A stretch of DNA of 64,000 bases from Candidatus Latescibacterota bacterium (GTDB lineage: Bacteria; JAAXHH01), in NCBI GenBank assembly GCA_022822725.1, contig JAJEAN010000007.1, forward strand, positions 445,435-509,434. Direction: 5' to 3'. The notes below the pieces were generated by a model that saw only the letters and a list, made by a program, of their open reading frames with translations, was not told the DNA's origin and did not search any database. Position numbers and translations under genes: made by a program. Positions 17,013-25,410 of the stretch are shown piece by piece. Within the stretch, counting starts at the first letter, position 1. The number at the start of each line of letters is the position of its first letter.

Positions 17013-18400
17013 GAGCCGGTTCCTCCTTGCTCGTACTTCTCGTGATTGAATTGCTGTCCCAGTCGCAGCATGCCCGTCTCCGGATCGCGGGAACCGGTGT
17101 CGAAGGGATCGCCGGTTTCCGCCATCCAGCGCTGCAGGCGCACCTCGCAGTCGTCCTGAATCTGCCTATACGCAGGATCGCCGGCCAGGTTGTTCATCTC
17201 AAAGGGATCGACTCGCCGGTCGAAGAGCAGGGTGTCCCGCTGATGATCGTGCCAGCGCGCATAGACCCAGCGGTCGGTCCTGATCCCGCGCCAGTAGCCG
17301 ACCCATTCCCCCCGGTGCGGCCACCCGGGTCCGAGGATCTGCAGGTAGACCGAATCGTTGCGCGGTCCCGGCCGTCCATTGAGCACGTGCGACTGATCCA
17401 TGCCCTGCACCCCGTCGGGCACGGGCACGTCCGCCATCCCCAGCAACGTGGGCATCATGTCGACGCTGCTTACCACGGCGTCGCTTCTCGTGCCCGGCGC
17501 GATCCGCCCCGGCAGCCGGGCGATGAAGGGCACATGAATGGATTCCTCGTACGGGGTCGCCTTCGAGGCGCGGAAGGAAGGGTGCATCCAGCGGTCCATG
17601 GGCTTCCCGTAGCCGTGACTGCTGAGGTGGTCCCCGTGGTCGGAGGTGAAGACCACCAGGGTGTTGGCCCGTATGCCCAGGCGTTCCAGTGCGTCTTCCA
17701 ACCGGCCGAACTGGTCGTCGAGCGCGGTTACGTTGCCATAGTAGTGGGCGATCTCGCGCCGGGCGAAGGCGGCGAACTGTTCCGGGACGTTGGGAGGCAG
17801 ATCCACCTTTTCGGGGTCGTAGATATCGAACTCGTCGGGGTATTCGTCGTAGGGCCAGTGGGGCGGTCCCCAGCTCAGCACGAGGGCGAAGGGCCGGTCC
17901 GCATGTCCCCGTACATGGTCCTCCATGAACCGGATCGCCAGCGACGTTTCCGTTTCCGGCGCCCAACCGTCCATTTCGATCGGCCCCTGCTCGTTCTCGT
18001 AGTAGGAGACGTCGTAGTAGTCGTGGTTGCAGTCGTATGCCGCCATGTAATCGAATCCGTACCGGCCATCCTCACCGTAGGGGCCATAGCCCAGGTGCCA
18101 CTTCCCGATGTAGGCCGTGCGGTAATCATGGTCCCCAAGTACTCCGGGAAGAAAGGCCTGTTCCCGGTGAAGCAGGTACTCGTTGTCCATGACGCCGTTG
18201 ACGTGGGAGTAGCGGCCGGTCATGAGCTGGCCGCGGTAGGGCGAGCAGATGGGACAGCTGGAGAACACCTGGTCCAGCGCCATGCCTTCGGCAGCGAGCC
18301 GGTCCAGGTTGGGGGATTGTACGACGGAGTTTCCACTGGTACTCATGGCGGAGTACCGGTGCTGGTCGTCGAATACGAAGAGGATGTTGGGGCGGGACAT
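17009..18400 (-). CDS. Sulfatase with canonical formylglycine motif
   Basis: A 463-residue type I sulfatase that should release sulfate from an organic ester. The activation motif CSPYRGQLMTGR is intact (Cys at about residue 52), so the cysteine can be converted to formylglycine. Other metal and substrate residues lie in NILFVFDDQHR, VVFTSDHGDHLSSHGYGKP and the C-terminal RTDRWVYARW block. No signal peptide is evident, implying a cytoplasmic enzyme or one exported another way. ATG 18400 is used; the codon upstream in frame is TTG. It overlaps the downstream epimerase by four bases and follows the aldolase gene closely, suggesting use of a sulfated sugar or sugar acid. Confidence 0.88.
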   Translation of the reverse strand: MSRPNILFVFDDQHRYSAMSTSGNSVVQSPNLDRLAAEGMALDQVFSSCPICSPYRGQLMTGRYSHVNGVMDNEYLLHREQAFLPGVLGDHDYRTAYIGKWHLGYGPYGEDGRYGFDYMAAYDCNHDYYDVSYYENEQGPIEMDGWAPETETSLAIRFMEDHVRGHADRPFALVLSWGPPHWPYDEYPDEFDIYDPEKVDLPPNVPEQFAAFARREIAHYYGNVTALDDQFGRLEDALERLGIRANTLVVFTSDHGDHLSSHGYGKPMDRWMHPSFRASKATPYEESIHVPFIARLPGRIAPGTRSDAVVSSVDMMPTLLGMADVPVPDGVQGMDQSHVLNGRPGPRNDSVYLQILGPGWPHRGEWVGYWRGIRTDRWVYARWHDHQRDTLLFDRRVDPFEMNNLAGDPAYRQIQDDCEVRLQRWMAETGDPFDTGSRDPETGMLRLGQQFNHEKYEQGGTGS

Positions 18401-18418
18401 CAATGGCCTTGGCCGGAA

Positions 18419-19201
18419 TTACGACCCATCCAGCGCCTTGCGCATATCGTCGCCTTCTCGCTGCCAGTATCCATGCAGTATGTGCACGTCCGTGCCGATG
18501 CAGAAATGGCGCACGCCCAGGTCCAGGTAATACCGGGCATCGTCGGCGGTATTGATTTCCGCGCGGGGGTTTCTGCCGGCGGCCAGAGACTTCTCGATCA
18601 CCACGCTTTCGACCTCTTTCACCGCTTCTCTTTGACCGATCTTGCCCACGTTCACGGAATAGTCGGCCGGTCCCCACTGGATCATGTCGATCCCGTCGAT
18701 CTCGAGAATTTCATCCAGGTGGTCCACCGCGGGTCCCTTCTCGATCATGGCCGCCATGACGATTTCGTCCAGGGCGTCAACGTAGTCCTGGCCGCCGCCG
18801 TAACCCATGTAGGAGAACCGCCGCGTCGCAACGCCGTAGGTACCCCGGGATTCCGGCGTATCAGGGCGCACGATGTCCACGCAGGCCCGGAATTCGTCCG
18901 GGGTCCTGCAATCGGCGAAGAGCACGCTCTGGAATCCGGAGCCGATGGCCCGCTGCGCAAGGAATCCCCGCGGCTCCTGGTCGACCTTGATCATCAGGCC
19001 GAGGTCGTGCAGTTCGGCGGCGCGGCCCAGGTTGTCCAGGTCATGGAGGTCGTAGGGTCCGTATTCTCCCACGAATTCGACATAGTCGTACCGGCCGGTG
19101 TGCCCCACGAGTTCGACCACGGAGGGCCAGACCGTGTGTATGTGGGTAGACAGCGAGGGCCGGCCCTCGTTCAGGATGCTCCTCAGCTTGTTCGGTCGCA
19201 T
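18419..19201 (-). CDS. HpcH/HpaI-type aldolase with altered active-site histidine
   Basis: A 260-residue protein related to class II pyruvate aldolases and citrate lyase beta-type enzymes. The metal-binding half is recognisable: MIEKGPAVDHLDEI and IQWGPADYSVNVG. However, where HpaI has a D-x-E-H motif this protein reads VEFVGEYGPYD, so the usual catalytic histidine is tyrosine. The frame is open to 19276, but ATG 19201 (MRPNKLRSIL) matches the family start and is preceded by GGAAAGG about 12 bases away. It sits 18 bases upstream of the sulfatase gene, in the same minus-strand operon. Aldol cleavage of a keto acid is likely; altered chemistry is possible. Confidence 0.75.
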   Translation of the reverse strand: MRPNKLRSILNEGRPSLSTHIHTVWPSVVELVGHTGRYDYVEFVGEYGPYDLHDLDNLGRAAELHDLGLMIKVDQEPRGFLAQRAIGSGFQSVLFADCRTPDEFRACVDIVRPDTPESRGTYGVATRRFSYMGYGGGQDYVDALDEIVMAAMIEKGPAVDHLDEILEIDGIDMIQWGPADYSVNVGKIGQREAVKEVESVVIEKSLAAGRNPRAEINTADDARYYLDLGVRHFCIGTDVHILHGYWQREGDDMRKALDGS

Positions 19202-19309
19202 TGTTCTCGATTGCCTTTCCGGGTTCCGGGCCGCCTGCAGCAGAGTACGTTGCAGCGGCGTGCTCAATGAGCCCACTTGTATGTAAACCCTTTGGTGGAA
19301 ACTACCTGA

Positions 19310-19873
19310 TTACAGCCTGTCCGTCTTCGAAGCTTCGAAAGCCGTCATGGCGTGGTCCGCCCATTCGATATGCATCTGGATCATGGAGATCTCCCGTTGC
19401 AGTGAAAGGGCGAAATGGTGAGAGCTTTCAGCCTGTGTCCTGGTCTGAGATTTGAGGATGCTGGCATAGGTCTTTGCCTTGCGCCTGAAATCCTGGAGAA
19501 ACCGCAGCGTCTCCTGGTCGCTTGCAATGCCTTCCATGAACCGGAATCTGAGCATCAACTCGGCGAGATTGTCCCTCAGGTCGGATACTGCGAGCCGCTT
19601 GTGCAACCACGCGCCAAGGGCCTTTTTGCCTTTCTCGGTCAGGTGAAACACTTCTCTCGGCTTCAACCGGGAGCGGTGAATGACTTCGCTGTCCACAAGA
19701 CCGTTTTTCTTCAGCTGTTGGAGCGCCGGATAGATCGAACCAGGGCTGCTGCTGAAATGGCCCATGGGCGTCGATTCCAACTCCCTGCGGACGTCATAGC
19801 CCGACCGGGGAAGCTGGTTCAGCAGTCCCAGCAGAACGTATCCGAGCAGGGTGGGGGAATAGGCTCTGGCCAT
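19310..19873 (-). CDS. PadR family transcriptional regulator
   Basis: A 187-residue regulator: an N-terminal winged helix (YSPTLLGYVLLGLLNQLPRSGYDVRREL, then GSIYPALQQLKKNGLVDSE and the wing with REVFHLTEKGKKAL) and an alpha-helical C-terminal dimerisation domain (about 90-187). PadR proteins are usually repressors responding to phenolic acids or other small molecules and often control a neighbouring gene. It lies just upstream of the aldolase/sulfatase/epimerase set on the same strand, about 110 bases from its first gene, so it may control that operon and itself. Confidence 0.88.
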   Translation of the reverse strand: MARAYSPTLLGYVLLGLLNQLPRSGYDVRRELESTPMGHFSSSPGSIYPALQQLKKNGLVDSEVIHRSRLKPREVFHLTEKGKKALGAWLHKRLAVSDLRDNLAELMLRFRFMEGIASDQETLRFLQDFRRKAKTYASILKSQTRTQAESSHHFALSLQREISMIQMHIEWADHAMTAFEASKTDRL

Positions 19874-19892
19874 CGTGCGGTTTGCTTAATAT

Positions 19893-19941
19893 GGAAAGAA
19901 TTAGTACGAATCATTCTAAACGAATATACGAAGGCCGTCCA
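19893..19941 (-). promoter_or_regulatory. Possible promoter and imperfect inverted repeat upstream of padR-like gene
   Basis: On the minus strand a TAGAAT -10-like hexamer (19914-19919) lies 16 bases from TGGACG (19936-19941), a weak -35. An imperfect inverted repeat with AGAAT and ATTCT arms overlaps the -10 and could be an autoregulatory operator. The stretch is AT-rich relative to its surroundings. Evidence is by eye only. Confidence 0.3.
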
Positions 19942-20046
19942 TCGTCGCCAAACCCGAAATGTCCGTTCGGCGTATTTACCGAATTGAAAAACTGCCGTTC
20001 GGGGATCTGATGTCCGTGATTCCGGCTTCCCAGCGAGACTTTGCGG

Positions 20047-20098
20047 GTGCAATGTTGCAGGCGCAATGTCGGCGCAATGCAGGCGCAATGTTGGCGCT
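20047..20098. repeat. 12- to 14-bp degenerate tandem repeat (GGCGCAATG core)
   Basis: Four to five copies of a GGCGCAATG or GGTGCAATG core occur head to tail between about 20047 and 20098. The array starts immediately downstream of the RraA-like gene (minus strand, stop at 20112) and fills part of the 240-base gap between it and the PadR gene. Confidence 0.8.
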
Positions 20099-20111
20099 TC
20101 GCTGCGTTCGC

Positions 20112-20933
20112 TTATGGGTCGTCCGCGGTCTGCTGCTGTCTCCAGACCTCGAATTCGGCCGTCATTTCGGAGGTCCATTCGCGGTCGATCTCACCGGGCG
20201 TGTAGGTACCCTCGCGAAGCTGCTGGTGTCCCCACGCATCCCGCATCCTGGTTTCTTCCGATTCGATGACGACCTGTTCCGCCAGGTGCGGCGGAATGAA
20301 GATGACGCCTTCCCGGGTTCCAAGCACGATATCTCCGGGTACGCAGGTAGCCTCGAGACCGATGCGGACCGGCACGTTGATGCCGAGCAGGGTCACGTCC
20401 GCGATGGCCGTGGGATCGACCCCCCGGATGTAAGACATCATCGGGATCTCGTACAGTCTCTGCAGATCCCGGATCCCCCCGTCGATGACCATGCCGTTAC
20501 CGGTCTTGGCGTAGATGGAATTGCCGAGATTATCACCGGCGAAGGTGCCGAACTTGACCTTGCCGAAGAGGTCGATGACGATCACGTCATTGGGTTCCAG
20601 CGTATCGATCACCCAGGAGTTCTGTCCGCCTATGCAGCCGTGTTCGGCGCCGTCGGACTGGATGGCCGATTCCAGGTCCGGCCGGGTGGGCACATACACG
20701 CCGGTCACCGCGCGGCCGACCAGGGTACGATCAGGATGGAGGATCTGCCAGTCCCCCGCGAATTGGTAGTTGTATCCCTTGCCTCCGATGACGCCCCAGG
20801 CTTCCTCGATGGTTACCTTCTCCATCCGTTTGAGAATGCTGTCAGGCACGACGGGGCGTCCGTCCGGACCCCGTTCGCCGTCCCACTGCGCGGTGACGGC
20901 TCGCGTGAATTCCGGACTGTTCAAACCGATCAT
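20112..20933 (-). CDS. RraA/HMG-CHA aldolase family protein
   Basis: A 273-residue protein of the RraA-like family, which includes 4-hydroxy-4-methyl-2-oxoglutarate/4-carboxy-4-hydroxy-2-oxoadipate aldolases and oxaloacetate decarboxylases. The core signature is present: GDNLG at 133-137 and DGGIRDLQRL at 151-160, where Arg and Asp bind pyruvate and metal. It is longer than RraA itself (about 160), with an extra N-terminal about 70 residues (SILKRMEKVTIEEAWGVI) and a C-terminal helix, as in catabolic relatives. A role as an aldolase or decarboxylase of keto acids is more likely than RNase E control. Confidence 0.8.
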   Translation of the reverse strand: MIGLNSPEFTRAVTAQWDGERGPDGRPVVPDSILKRMEKVTIEEAWGVIGGKGYNYQFAGDWQILHPDRTLVGRAVTGVYVPTRPDLESAIQSDGAEHGCIGGQNSWVIDTLEPNDVIVIDLFGKVKFGTFAGDNLGNSIYAKTGNGMVIDGGIRDLQRLYEIPMMSYIRGVDPTAIADVTLLGINVPVRIGLEATCVPGDIVLGTREGVIFIPPHLAEQVVIESEETRMRDAWGHQQLREGTYTPGEIDREWTSEMTAEFEVWRQQQTADDP

Positions 20934-21037
20934 GTATGGCTCCTGTCTCCTTTGCGCATGCGGGGATCAATGCTAAAGCTGTGGACGAAAAGCGGTACTC
21001 GAACGCCGAACGCTTGCGCGGCCACGTCCCGGTCAAC

Positions 21038-21859
21038 CTACCTGGTCTGGGGCCCCAGCGTCTTTAGATCGATGAAGGGCATGGCTTGGCCGATGACCTG
21101 GGGGAAATGGCCGTCCCATTTCTCGATCGCGCGCAATTGCAGCAGGGTCGGCGTGATCGTCGCGCGCTGCAGGCGTTGCGCTTCGGCTTCCGCCTGGGCC
21201 TGCGCAACCTTCTGCTCGGCCTCGATACGGATGCGCTCGAGGTCACGCTGGGCCTTCAGGGCCTGCTGCTCGGCCGTCTGCTTGGCCTCGATGGCCAGGT
21301 TGAAGGTCTGTGAAAACGCAAAGTCGACGATGTTGAACTCGTCCACGATCATATTGAAGTTGATCAGCCGCTGCGTGAGAGACTCCTTGATCTCGTCCTT
21401 GACATCCGCGCGGCGCGTGATCAGCTCTTCCGCCGTGTACTGGGCAGACACTGCCTTGACGGCTTCCTGTACGGCCGGGTCGATGACCCGTTCCTTGAAG
21501 AAGATGCCGATTTCCTGGTAGACCGTGTTCACGGCGCCCGGATCGACGTGGTAGTTCAAGGCGATCGTGGACGAAACGGTCTGAAGGTCCTTGGTGGAGG
21601 CCGTTGCGGCCGTTTCCGACTTCTTGATCTTGACGTCGACGGGGATCACGTCCTCGATAAAGGGCAGCTTGAACTGCAGGCCTTCGGACAGGACGCGGTC
21701 CTGGACGCCACCGAACTTGCTGAACACAACGCCTCGCTCCCCAGCGCCTATTACGGCGTAAGAGTTGTACAACACCAGGAGCACGACGATACCGATGGCG
21801 ATTTTCAGATACGGGATGTTGCTGCCGGGCAGCTGCTCCCGGATATCATATTCAGACAT
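21038..21859 (-). CDS. SPFH/prohibitin-family membrane protein
   Basis: A 273-residue single-pass protein: a short N-terminus, one transmembrane helix (about 17-34), an SPFH/band 7 domain (VIGAGERGVVFSKFGGV to about 200) and a long Ala/Glu/Gln-rich coiled coil (EAKQTAEQQALKAQRDLERI and after). Prohibitin-like proteins oligomerise into membrane scaffolds and guard membrane proteases. ATG 21859 is chosen over an upstream in-frame ATG because AGGAGG is spaced properly before it, and the upstream sequence lies beside a tandem repeat array. No protease partner such as FtsH or NfeD is adjacent. Confidence 0.85.
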   Translation of the reverse strand: MSEYDIREQLPGSNIPYLKIAIGIVVLLVLYNSYAVIGAGERGVVFSKFGGVQDRVLSEGLQFKLPFIEDVIPVDVKIKKSETAATASTKDLQTVSSTIALNYHVDPGAVNTVYQEIGIFFKERVIDPAVQEAVKAVSAQYTAEELITRRADVKDEIKESLTQRLINFNMIVDEFNIVDFAFSQTFNLAIEAKQTAEQQALKAQRDLERIRIEAEQKVAQAQAEAEAQRLQRATITPTLLQLRAIEKWDGHFPQVIGQAMPFIDLKTLGPQTR

Positions 21860-21886
21860 TTCTGTTCCTCCTTCTTCTTGGTGGAC

Positions 21887-22006
21887 TGGCTCGACGGGCG
21901 TGATTGACTCGACGGGCCTGGCTGGCACGATGAGCCCTGGTCGGCTCGACGGGACTGGCTGGCTCGACGAACCTGGCTGGCACGACGGTACTGGTTGGCT
22001 CGGAGG
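21887..22006. repeat. Degenerate ~18-bp minisatellite between SPFH and dehydrogenase genes
   Basis: About seven degenerate units of roughly 18 bp built on TGGCTCGACGGGACTGGC (variants CACGA and ACTCGA) run from 21887 to about 22006. They fill most of the gap between the SPFH start (21859) and the dehydrogenase stop (22032). A separate 9-bp direct repeat, ACCCGTTGA, occurs at 22015-22023 and 22034-22042 across the dehydrogenase end. Confidence 0.85.
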
Positions 22007-22031
22007 CCCCCAATACCCGTTGACGTGGTTT

Positions 22032-23060
22032 TCACCCGTTGATTCGAATCAACACTTTCAATGAATTCCGCGCAGCGGCGGTTATCTCCATGCCCCTCCG
22101 TGTCTCCGATAAAGGAAAACGGTGCGTAACGACCTGTTCGGAAGTTACCACACCGGCCTCGATAAGGTCCAGCGCCATGCGGGTATCGTGAGGCCCGCAG
22201 GAATAACTGCATACGATCGATACGTCATTAAAGTACAGGTCATAGGGCCTGAAGGCAAGCACATCCTCCTCCGGCGAGGACATGAATAGGAGCACGATCC
22301 CGCCCTTGCCCACGCAGGTCAGGCCGGTCTCCATCGCCCCGATGCTGCCGGGGCCGACAATTACCGCGTCGGCCATTACGCCGCCCGTCAGTTCGCGCAC
22401 CGCCTCCGCCGGATCGTGCTCCCCTACGTCCACCGCATGGTCCATGCCGAGTTCGAGTGCTTTATTCAGCCGGTAGGGTACCCGGTCGGCGCCGATGACC
22501 GTCTTTGCACCGTAATGCCGGGCCACGATCCCGTTCAACATCCCCATGAGCCCCAGTCCGATGACGAGTACGATGTCGCCGGGGCGGATGCGGGCGCGTT
22601 CCACGGCCTTGACCGAGCAGGCTACGGGCTCGATCAGCGCGCCGTCGTCGAAGGATACCGATTCTGGAAGGACCAGGGTGTCGTAGCGGAGGTTGATCTC
22701 GGGGACCCGCACATACTCGGCCACGCCTCCCGGGTCGAGCCGGGTCTTCTTCCAGGTAGCGCACATGGTGAAGTTGCCGCGGCGGCAATGGCGGCACCGG
22801 TAGCAGGGCGCGTGGTGGTGTATGAAGACGCGGTCCCCCACGGAAAGACCTTCGACCTCTTCGCCCACGGCCTCCACGACACCGGTCGGCTCATGGCCGA
22901 TGACGATGGGCGCCTTTCGCCGGATGTACCAGGGTGTGACGTCCCCGCTGCAGATCCCGCAGCTTCGCATCTTCACAAGGGCGTCGCGCGCGGTGATGAC
23001 CGGCGTATCCATCTCTTCGATACGGATATCGTCGATGTCGTAGACTTTTGCGGCTTTCAT
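22032..23060 (-). CDS. Zinc-dependent medium-chain alcohol/polyol dehydrogenase
   Basis: A 342-residue MDR-family dehydrogenase. Catalytic zinc ligands are expected from CGICSGD and GHEPTG, and the structural zinc cluster is complete (CYRCRHCRRGNFTMC). The Rossmann fold carries VLVIGLGLMGML. Such enzymes oxidise secondary alcohols, polyols or threonine with NAD. It lies 19 bases downstream of a second MDR gene on the same strand, forming a tandem pair of non-identical paralogues. Substrate unknown; polyol or sugar alcohol is a guess from family and neighbours. Confidence 0.85.
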   Translation of the reverse strand: MKAAKVYDIDDIRIEEMDTPVITARDALVKMRSCGICSGDVTPWYIRRKAPIVIGHEPTGVVEAVGEEVEGLSVGDRVFIHHHAPCYRCRHCRRGNFTMCATWKKTRLDPGGVAEYVRVPEINLRYDTLVLPESVSFDDGALIEPVACSVKAVERARIRPGDIVLVIGLGLMGMLNGIVARHYGAKTVIGADRVPYRLNKALELGMDHAVDVGEHDPAEAVRELTGGVMADAVIVGPGSIGAMETGLTCVGKGGIVLLFMSSPEEDVLAFRPYDLYFNDVSIVCSYSCGPHDTRMALDLIEAGVVTSEQVVTHRFPLSETRRGMEITAAARNSLKVLIRING

Positions 23061-23079
23061 GGACGGTACCCCGGCGGGA

Positions 23080-24108
23080 TCAGGGAATGATCGCGTACTT
23101 CAGCGTGTCCTTTCCGAGGAAGGTCCTGAAGGTCTCCGGCACTTCCTCCAGCGTGCGGTCTCCCGTAATCAGGGGCGTTACGTCGATCCGCCCGTCCGCG
23201 AGGAGATCGTAGGCGCTCCGGACCGCCTCGGGCGTGAAATGAAAGATGCCCTTGAGGGTGATCTGGTCGTAGTGCAGCCGGGCCGTATCGTAAGTAACCT
23301 TCGTGCCACCGGGACATCCACCGAAGAGGATGACGCATCCGCCCCTGCTGACCATGGTTACGGCTTCCTCCCAGACCGCGGGCAATCCCGTGCATTCGAA
23401 GACGATGGGCGACCCGTAGCCCCCCGTGGCGTCCAACACGGCTTCCGTGGCCTGCTCGCTGTCGCTGTCGATGACGAGGTCCGCGCCAACCGCCTTGGCC
23501 ATTCCAAGCCGGTACGCATGCCGCCCCGAAACGATGACCTGTTCTACCCCCATTTCCTTCAGCACCATGACATGCAGCAACCCGATGGCGCCGGCACCGA
23601 TCACGACCGCGGTCTCCGGGCGCGTCTCCAGCGCCTGGCTGACACAGTAGGTCACGCAGGACAGGGGTTCCAACATGGCGGCCTCGCGAAAGCCCAGTGC
23701 ATCGGGTTTGGGATACATGTTCACGTCGACCACCGAGCCGGGAACCCTCAGGTATTCGGCGTATGCACCCAGGGCCATCGTCTTCGTCAGGTGCGGGCAC
23801 AGGTTCTGAAGCGATCTGAGGCAGTAGACGCATTTTCCGCAGGGCGCGGTATGTACCGACATGACGGGCTGCCCTATGTCGTAACGGTCCACCTTGTTCC
23901 CTTTGGCGTAAACAACCCCCGAGAACTCGTGTCCGAACAGGGTCGGAGGCGGCATGAGGTGATGACCTCTCCGGTATGCCTTGAGATCGGTCCCGCAGGT
24001 CAGGGCGGATTCCACCCGCACGACCACGTCGGACGGTCCCGCGACCGGCAGATCGACATCGTCGCGGGTTTCGATCCGGCCCGGCTCAACCAGCACACAT
24101 GCGCGCAT
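23080..24108 (-). CDS. Zinc-dependent medium-chain alcohol/polyol dehydrogenase
   Basis: A 342-residue MDR-family dehydrogenase. The catalytic zinc site is indicated by TCGTDLK and GHEFSG, the structural zinc site by CGKCVYCLRSLQNLC, and the cofactor fold by VVIGAGAIGLLHVM. The same length as its downstream neighbour but clearly different in sequence, so this is an old duplication or independent recruitment. It is probably the first gene of a two-gene operon, divergent from the dipeptidase-like gene at 24319 with about 210 bases between them. Confidence 0.85.
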   Translation of the reverse strand: MRACVLVEPGRIETRDDVDLPVAGPSDVVVRVESALTCGTDLKAYRRGHHLMPPPTLFGHEFSGVVYAKGNKVDRYDIGQPVMSVHTAPCGKCVYCLRSLQNLCPHLTKTMALGAYAEYLRVPGSVVDVNMYPKPDALGFREAAMLEPLSCVTYCVSQALETRPETAVVIGAGAIGLLHVMVLKEMGVEQVIVSGRHAYRLGMAKAVGADLVIDSDSEQATEAVLDATGGYGSPIVFECTGLPAVWEEAVTMVSRGGCVILFGGCPGGTKVTYDTARLHYDQITLKGIFHFTPEAVRSAYDLLADGRIDVTPLITGDRTLEEVPETFRTFLGKDTLKYAIIP

Positions 24109-24283
24109 AGGTTAAGATATCCGTAGCTTTGTGGGTACGTTCGCCTTGAGCGTAATCGCCTTACAGGTAAGACGTACTTACTACGAGACAAGTTTCACGG
24201 ACGCCTATTATACGTCCTTGACGAAGCAAGCGCAAGGACAGGCGGCAGGGGCGGATCAAAACGGAAACCCGGGGTGATTTGTA

Positions 24284-24312
24284 TTGACACCCCACGGGCG
24301 GTCCGGTATCGT
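24284..24312 (+). promoter_or_regulatory. Sigma70-like promoter for a possibly leaderless transcript
   Basis: A perfect -35 hexamer TTGACA (24284-24289) is followed after 17 bases by TATCGT (24307-24312) as -10. Transcription would begin about seven bases further on, at or within a base or two of the ATG at 24319, so the mRNA of the dipeptidase-like gene may be leaderless. No ribosome binding site precedes that ATG, which agrees. Confidence 0.45.
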
Positions 24313-24318
24313 TTTTCC

Positions 24319-25410
24319 ATGCTCATCTTCGACGGCGACTATCCCATGGCCTATGGCGGCGTTGAGCTGAACAGGGATCTTACGCTTCCACTGGCCGAGG
24401 TGCGTGCGGCCGACGGGGATTCGGGCAACGTGGCCTTTGCATGCCTGCCCGAAATGCGGCGGGGCCGGGTGGCGGCTGCGCTTATGAAGTTCACCGTACG
24501 GCGAAAACGGGAAAACAGCATTTTGGCCGGTCTCCGTGGGAGCGCGGCGGTCTATGGGGCAGCCCGCGGCCAGTTGGCCTATTACCATATGCTGGCGGAA
24601 CAGGGGGAAGGCGTCGTACTCACCAGGGGGGAAGCGCTGGCCGGCCATATGGCGGCCTGGGAGAAGGCGGAGGATATCCACAGGCTGCCCGTGGGATTTA
24701 TCCTCGGCATGGAAGGCGCCGATCCCATCCTCCGGCCGGACCAGGTACACGAATGGTTCGAGGCGGGCGTCCGCGTGGTGAGCCTGACCCATTACGGCCC
24801 GAGCACCTACGCCCACGGCACGGGTTCGGAAGGCGGCTTGCTTGCCCCCGCGGGAGACCTGCTGCGGGAGATGTCCGCCTGCGGCATGTTGCTCGACCTC
24901 ACCCACATTTCGGACGAGAGTTTCTTCGAGACCGTGGACCTGTATGAGGGACCGGTGCTGGCCAGCCACCAGAACTGCCGCGCCCTCGTCCCCGGCCAGC
25001 GCCAGTTCACCGACGAACAGCTCCGGATCGTCATCGAAAGGGGCGGCGTCATCGGCGCGTCCATGGATACCTGGATGCTCTGTCCGTGGTACACCCTCGA
25101 CTGGTCGGACACCGGGGGATACAACCGCCGGGACCATTTCCGGCGCGAGGACATATCGTTGCACCACGTGGCCGATCATATCGATCACGTGTGCCAACTC
25201 GCCGGCAATGCCGACCATGCGGCGATCGGCGGCGATACCGACGGGCAGGGCGGCATAGACGGAGCGCCTTGCGAAGTCAATTCCATCGCGGATTACCAAC
25301 TGTTGGTTGACATTCTTGAAAACCGGGACTATGCCCGGGCTGACATCGAGAAGATCATGTACCAGAACTGGGTACGATTCTATACGGACAATCTGCCGCG
25401 GAACGGCTGA
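24319..25410 (+). CDS. Membrane dipeptidase (M19)-like amidohydrolase lacking the N-terminal HxD metal motif
   Basis: A 363-residue TIM-barrel protein similar to renal dipeptidase family M19. Recognisable pieces are GFILGMEGADP with the bridging Glu, GVRVVSLTHYGPS, LLDLTHISDESF and ASHQNCRAL with His ligands, and IGGDTDGQGG near the end. The usual H-x-D at the very start of the barrel is absent: the sequence reads IFDGDYPMAYGG. One zinc site is therefore incomplete or differently built. ATG 24319 is preferred over GTG 24274, which would lie before the promoter. It begins a plus-strand set with an oligopeptide-binding lipoprotein. The stop lies inside the first unit of a 27-bp tandem repeat. 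Confidence 0.75.
   Translation: MLIFDGDYPMAYGGVELNRDLTLPLAEVRAADGDSGNVAFACLPEMRRGRVAAALMKFTVRRKRENSILAGLRGSAAVYGAARGQLAYYHMLAEQGEGVVLTRGEALAGHMAAWEKAEDIHRLPVGFILGMEGADPILRPDQVHEWFEAGVRVVSLTHYGPSTYAHGTGSEGGLLAPAGDLLREMSACGMLLDLTHISDESFFETVDLYEGPVLASHQNCRALVPGQRQFTDEQLRIVIERGGVIGASMDTWMLCPWYTLDWSDTGGYNRRDHFRREDISLHHVADHIDHVCQLAGNADHAAIGGDTDGQGGIDGAPCEVNSIADYQLLVDILENRDYARADIEKIMYQNWVRFYTDNLPRNG

Noticed and set aside
17027-19270. A 747-codon open frame on the plus strand opposite the sulfatase and aldolase genes
   Set aside because: It is the antisense of two well-supported genes; long antisense frames are expected from third-position GC bias, and the translation has no domain-like features.
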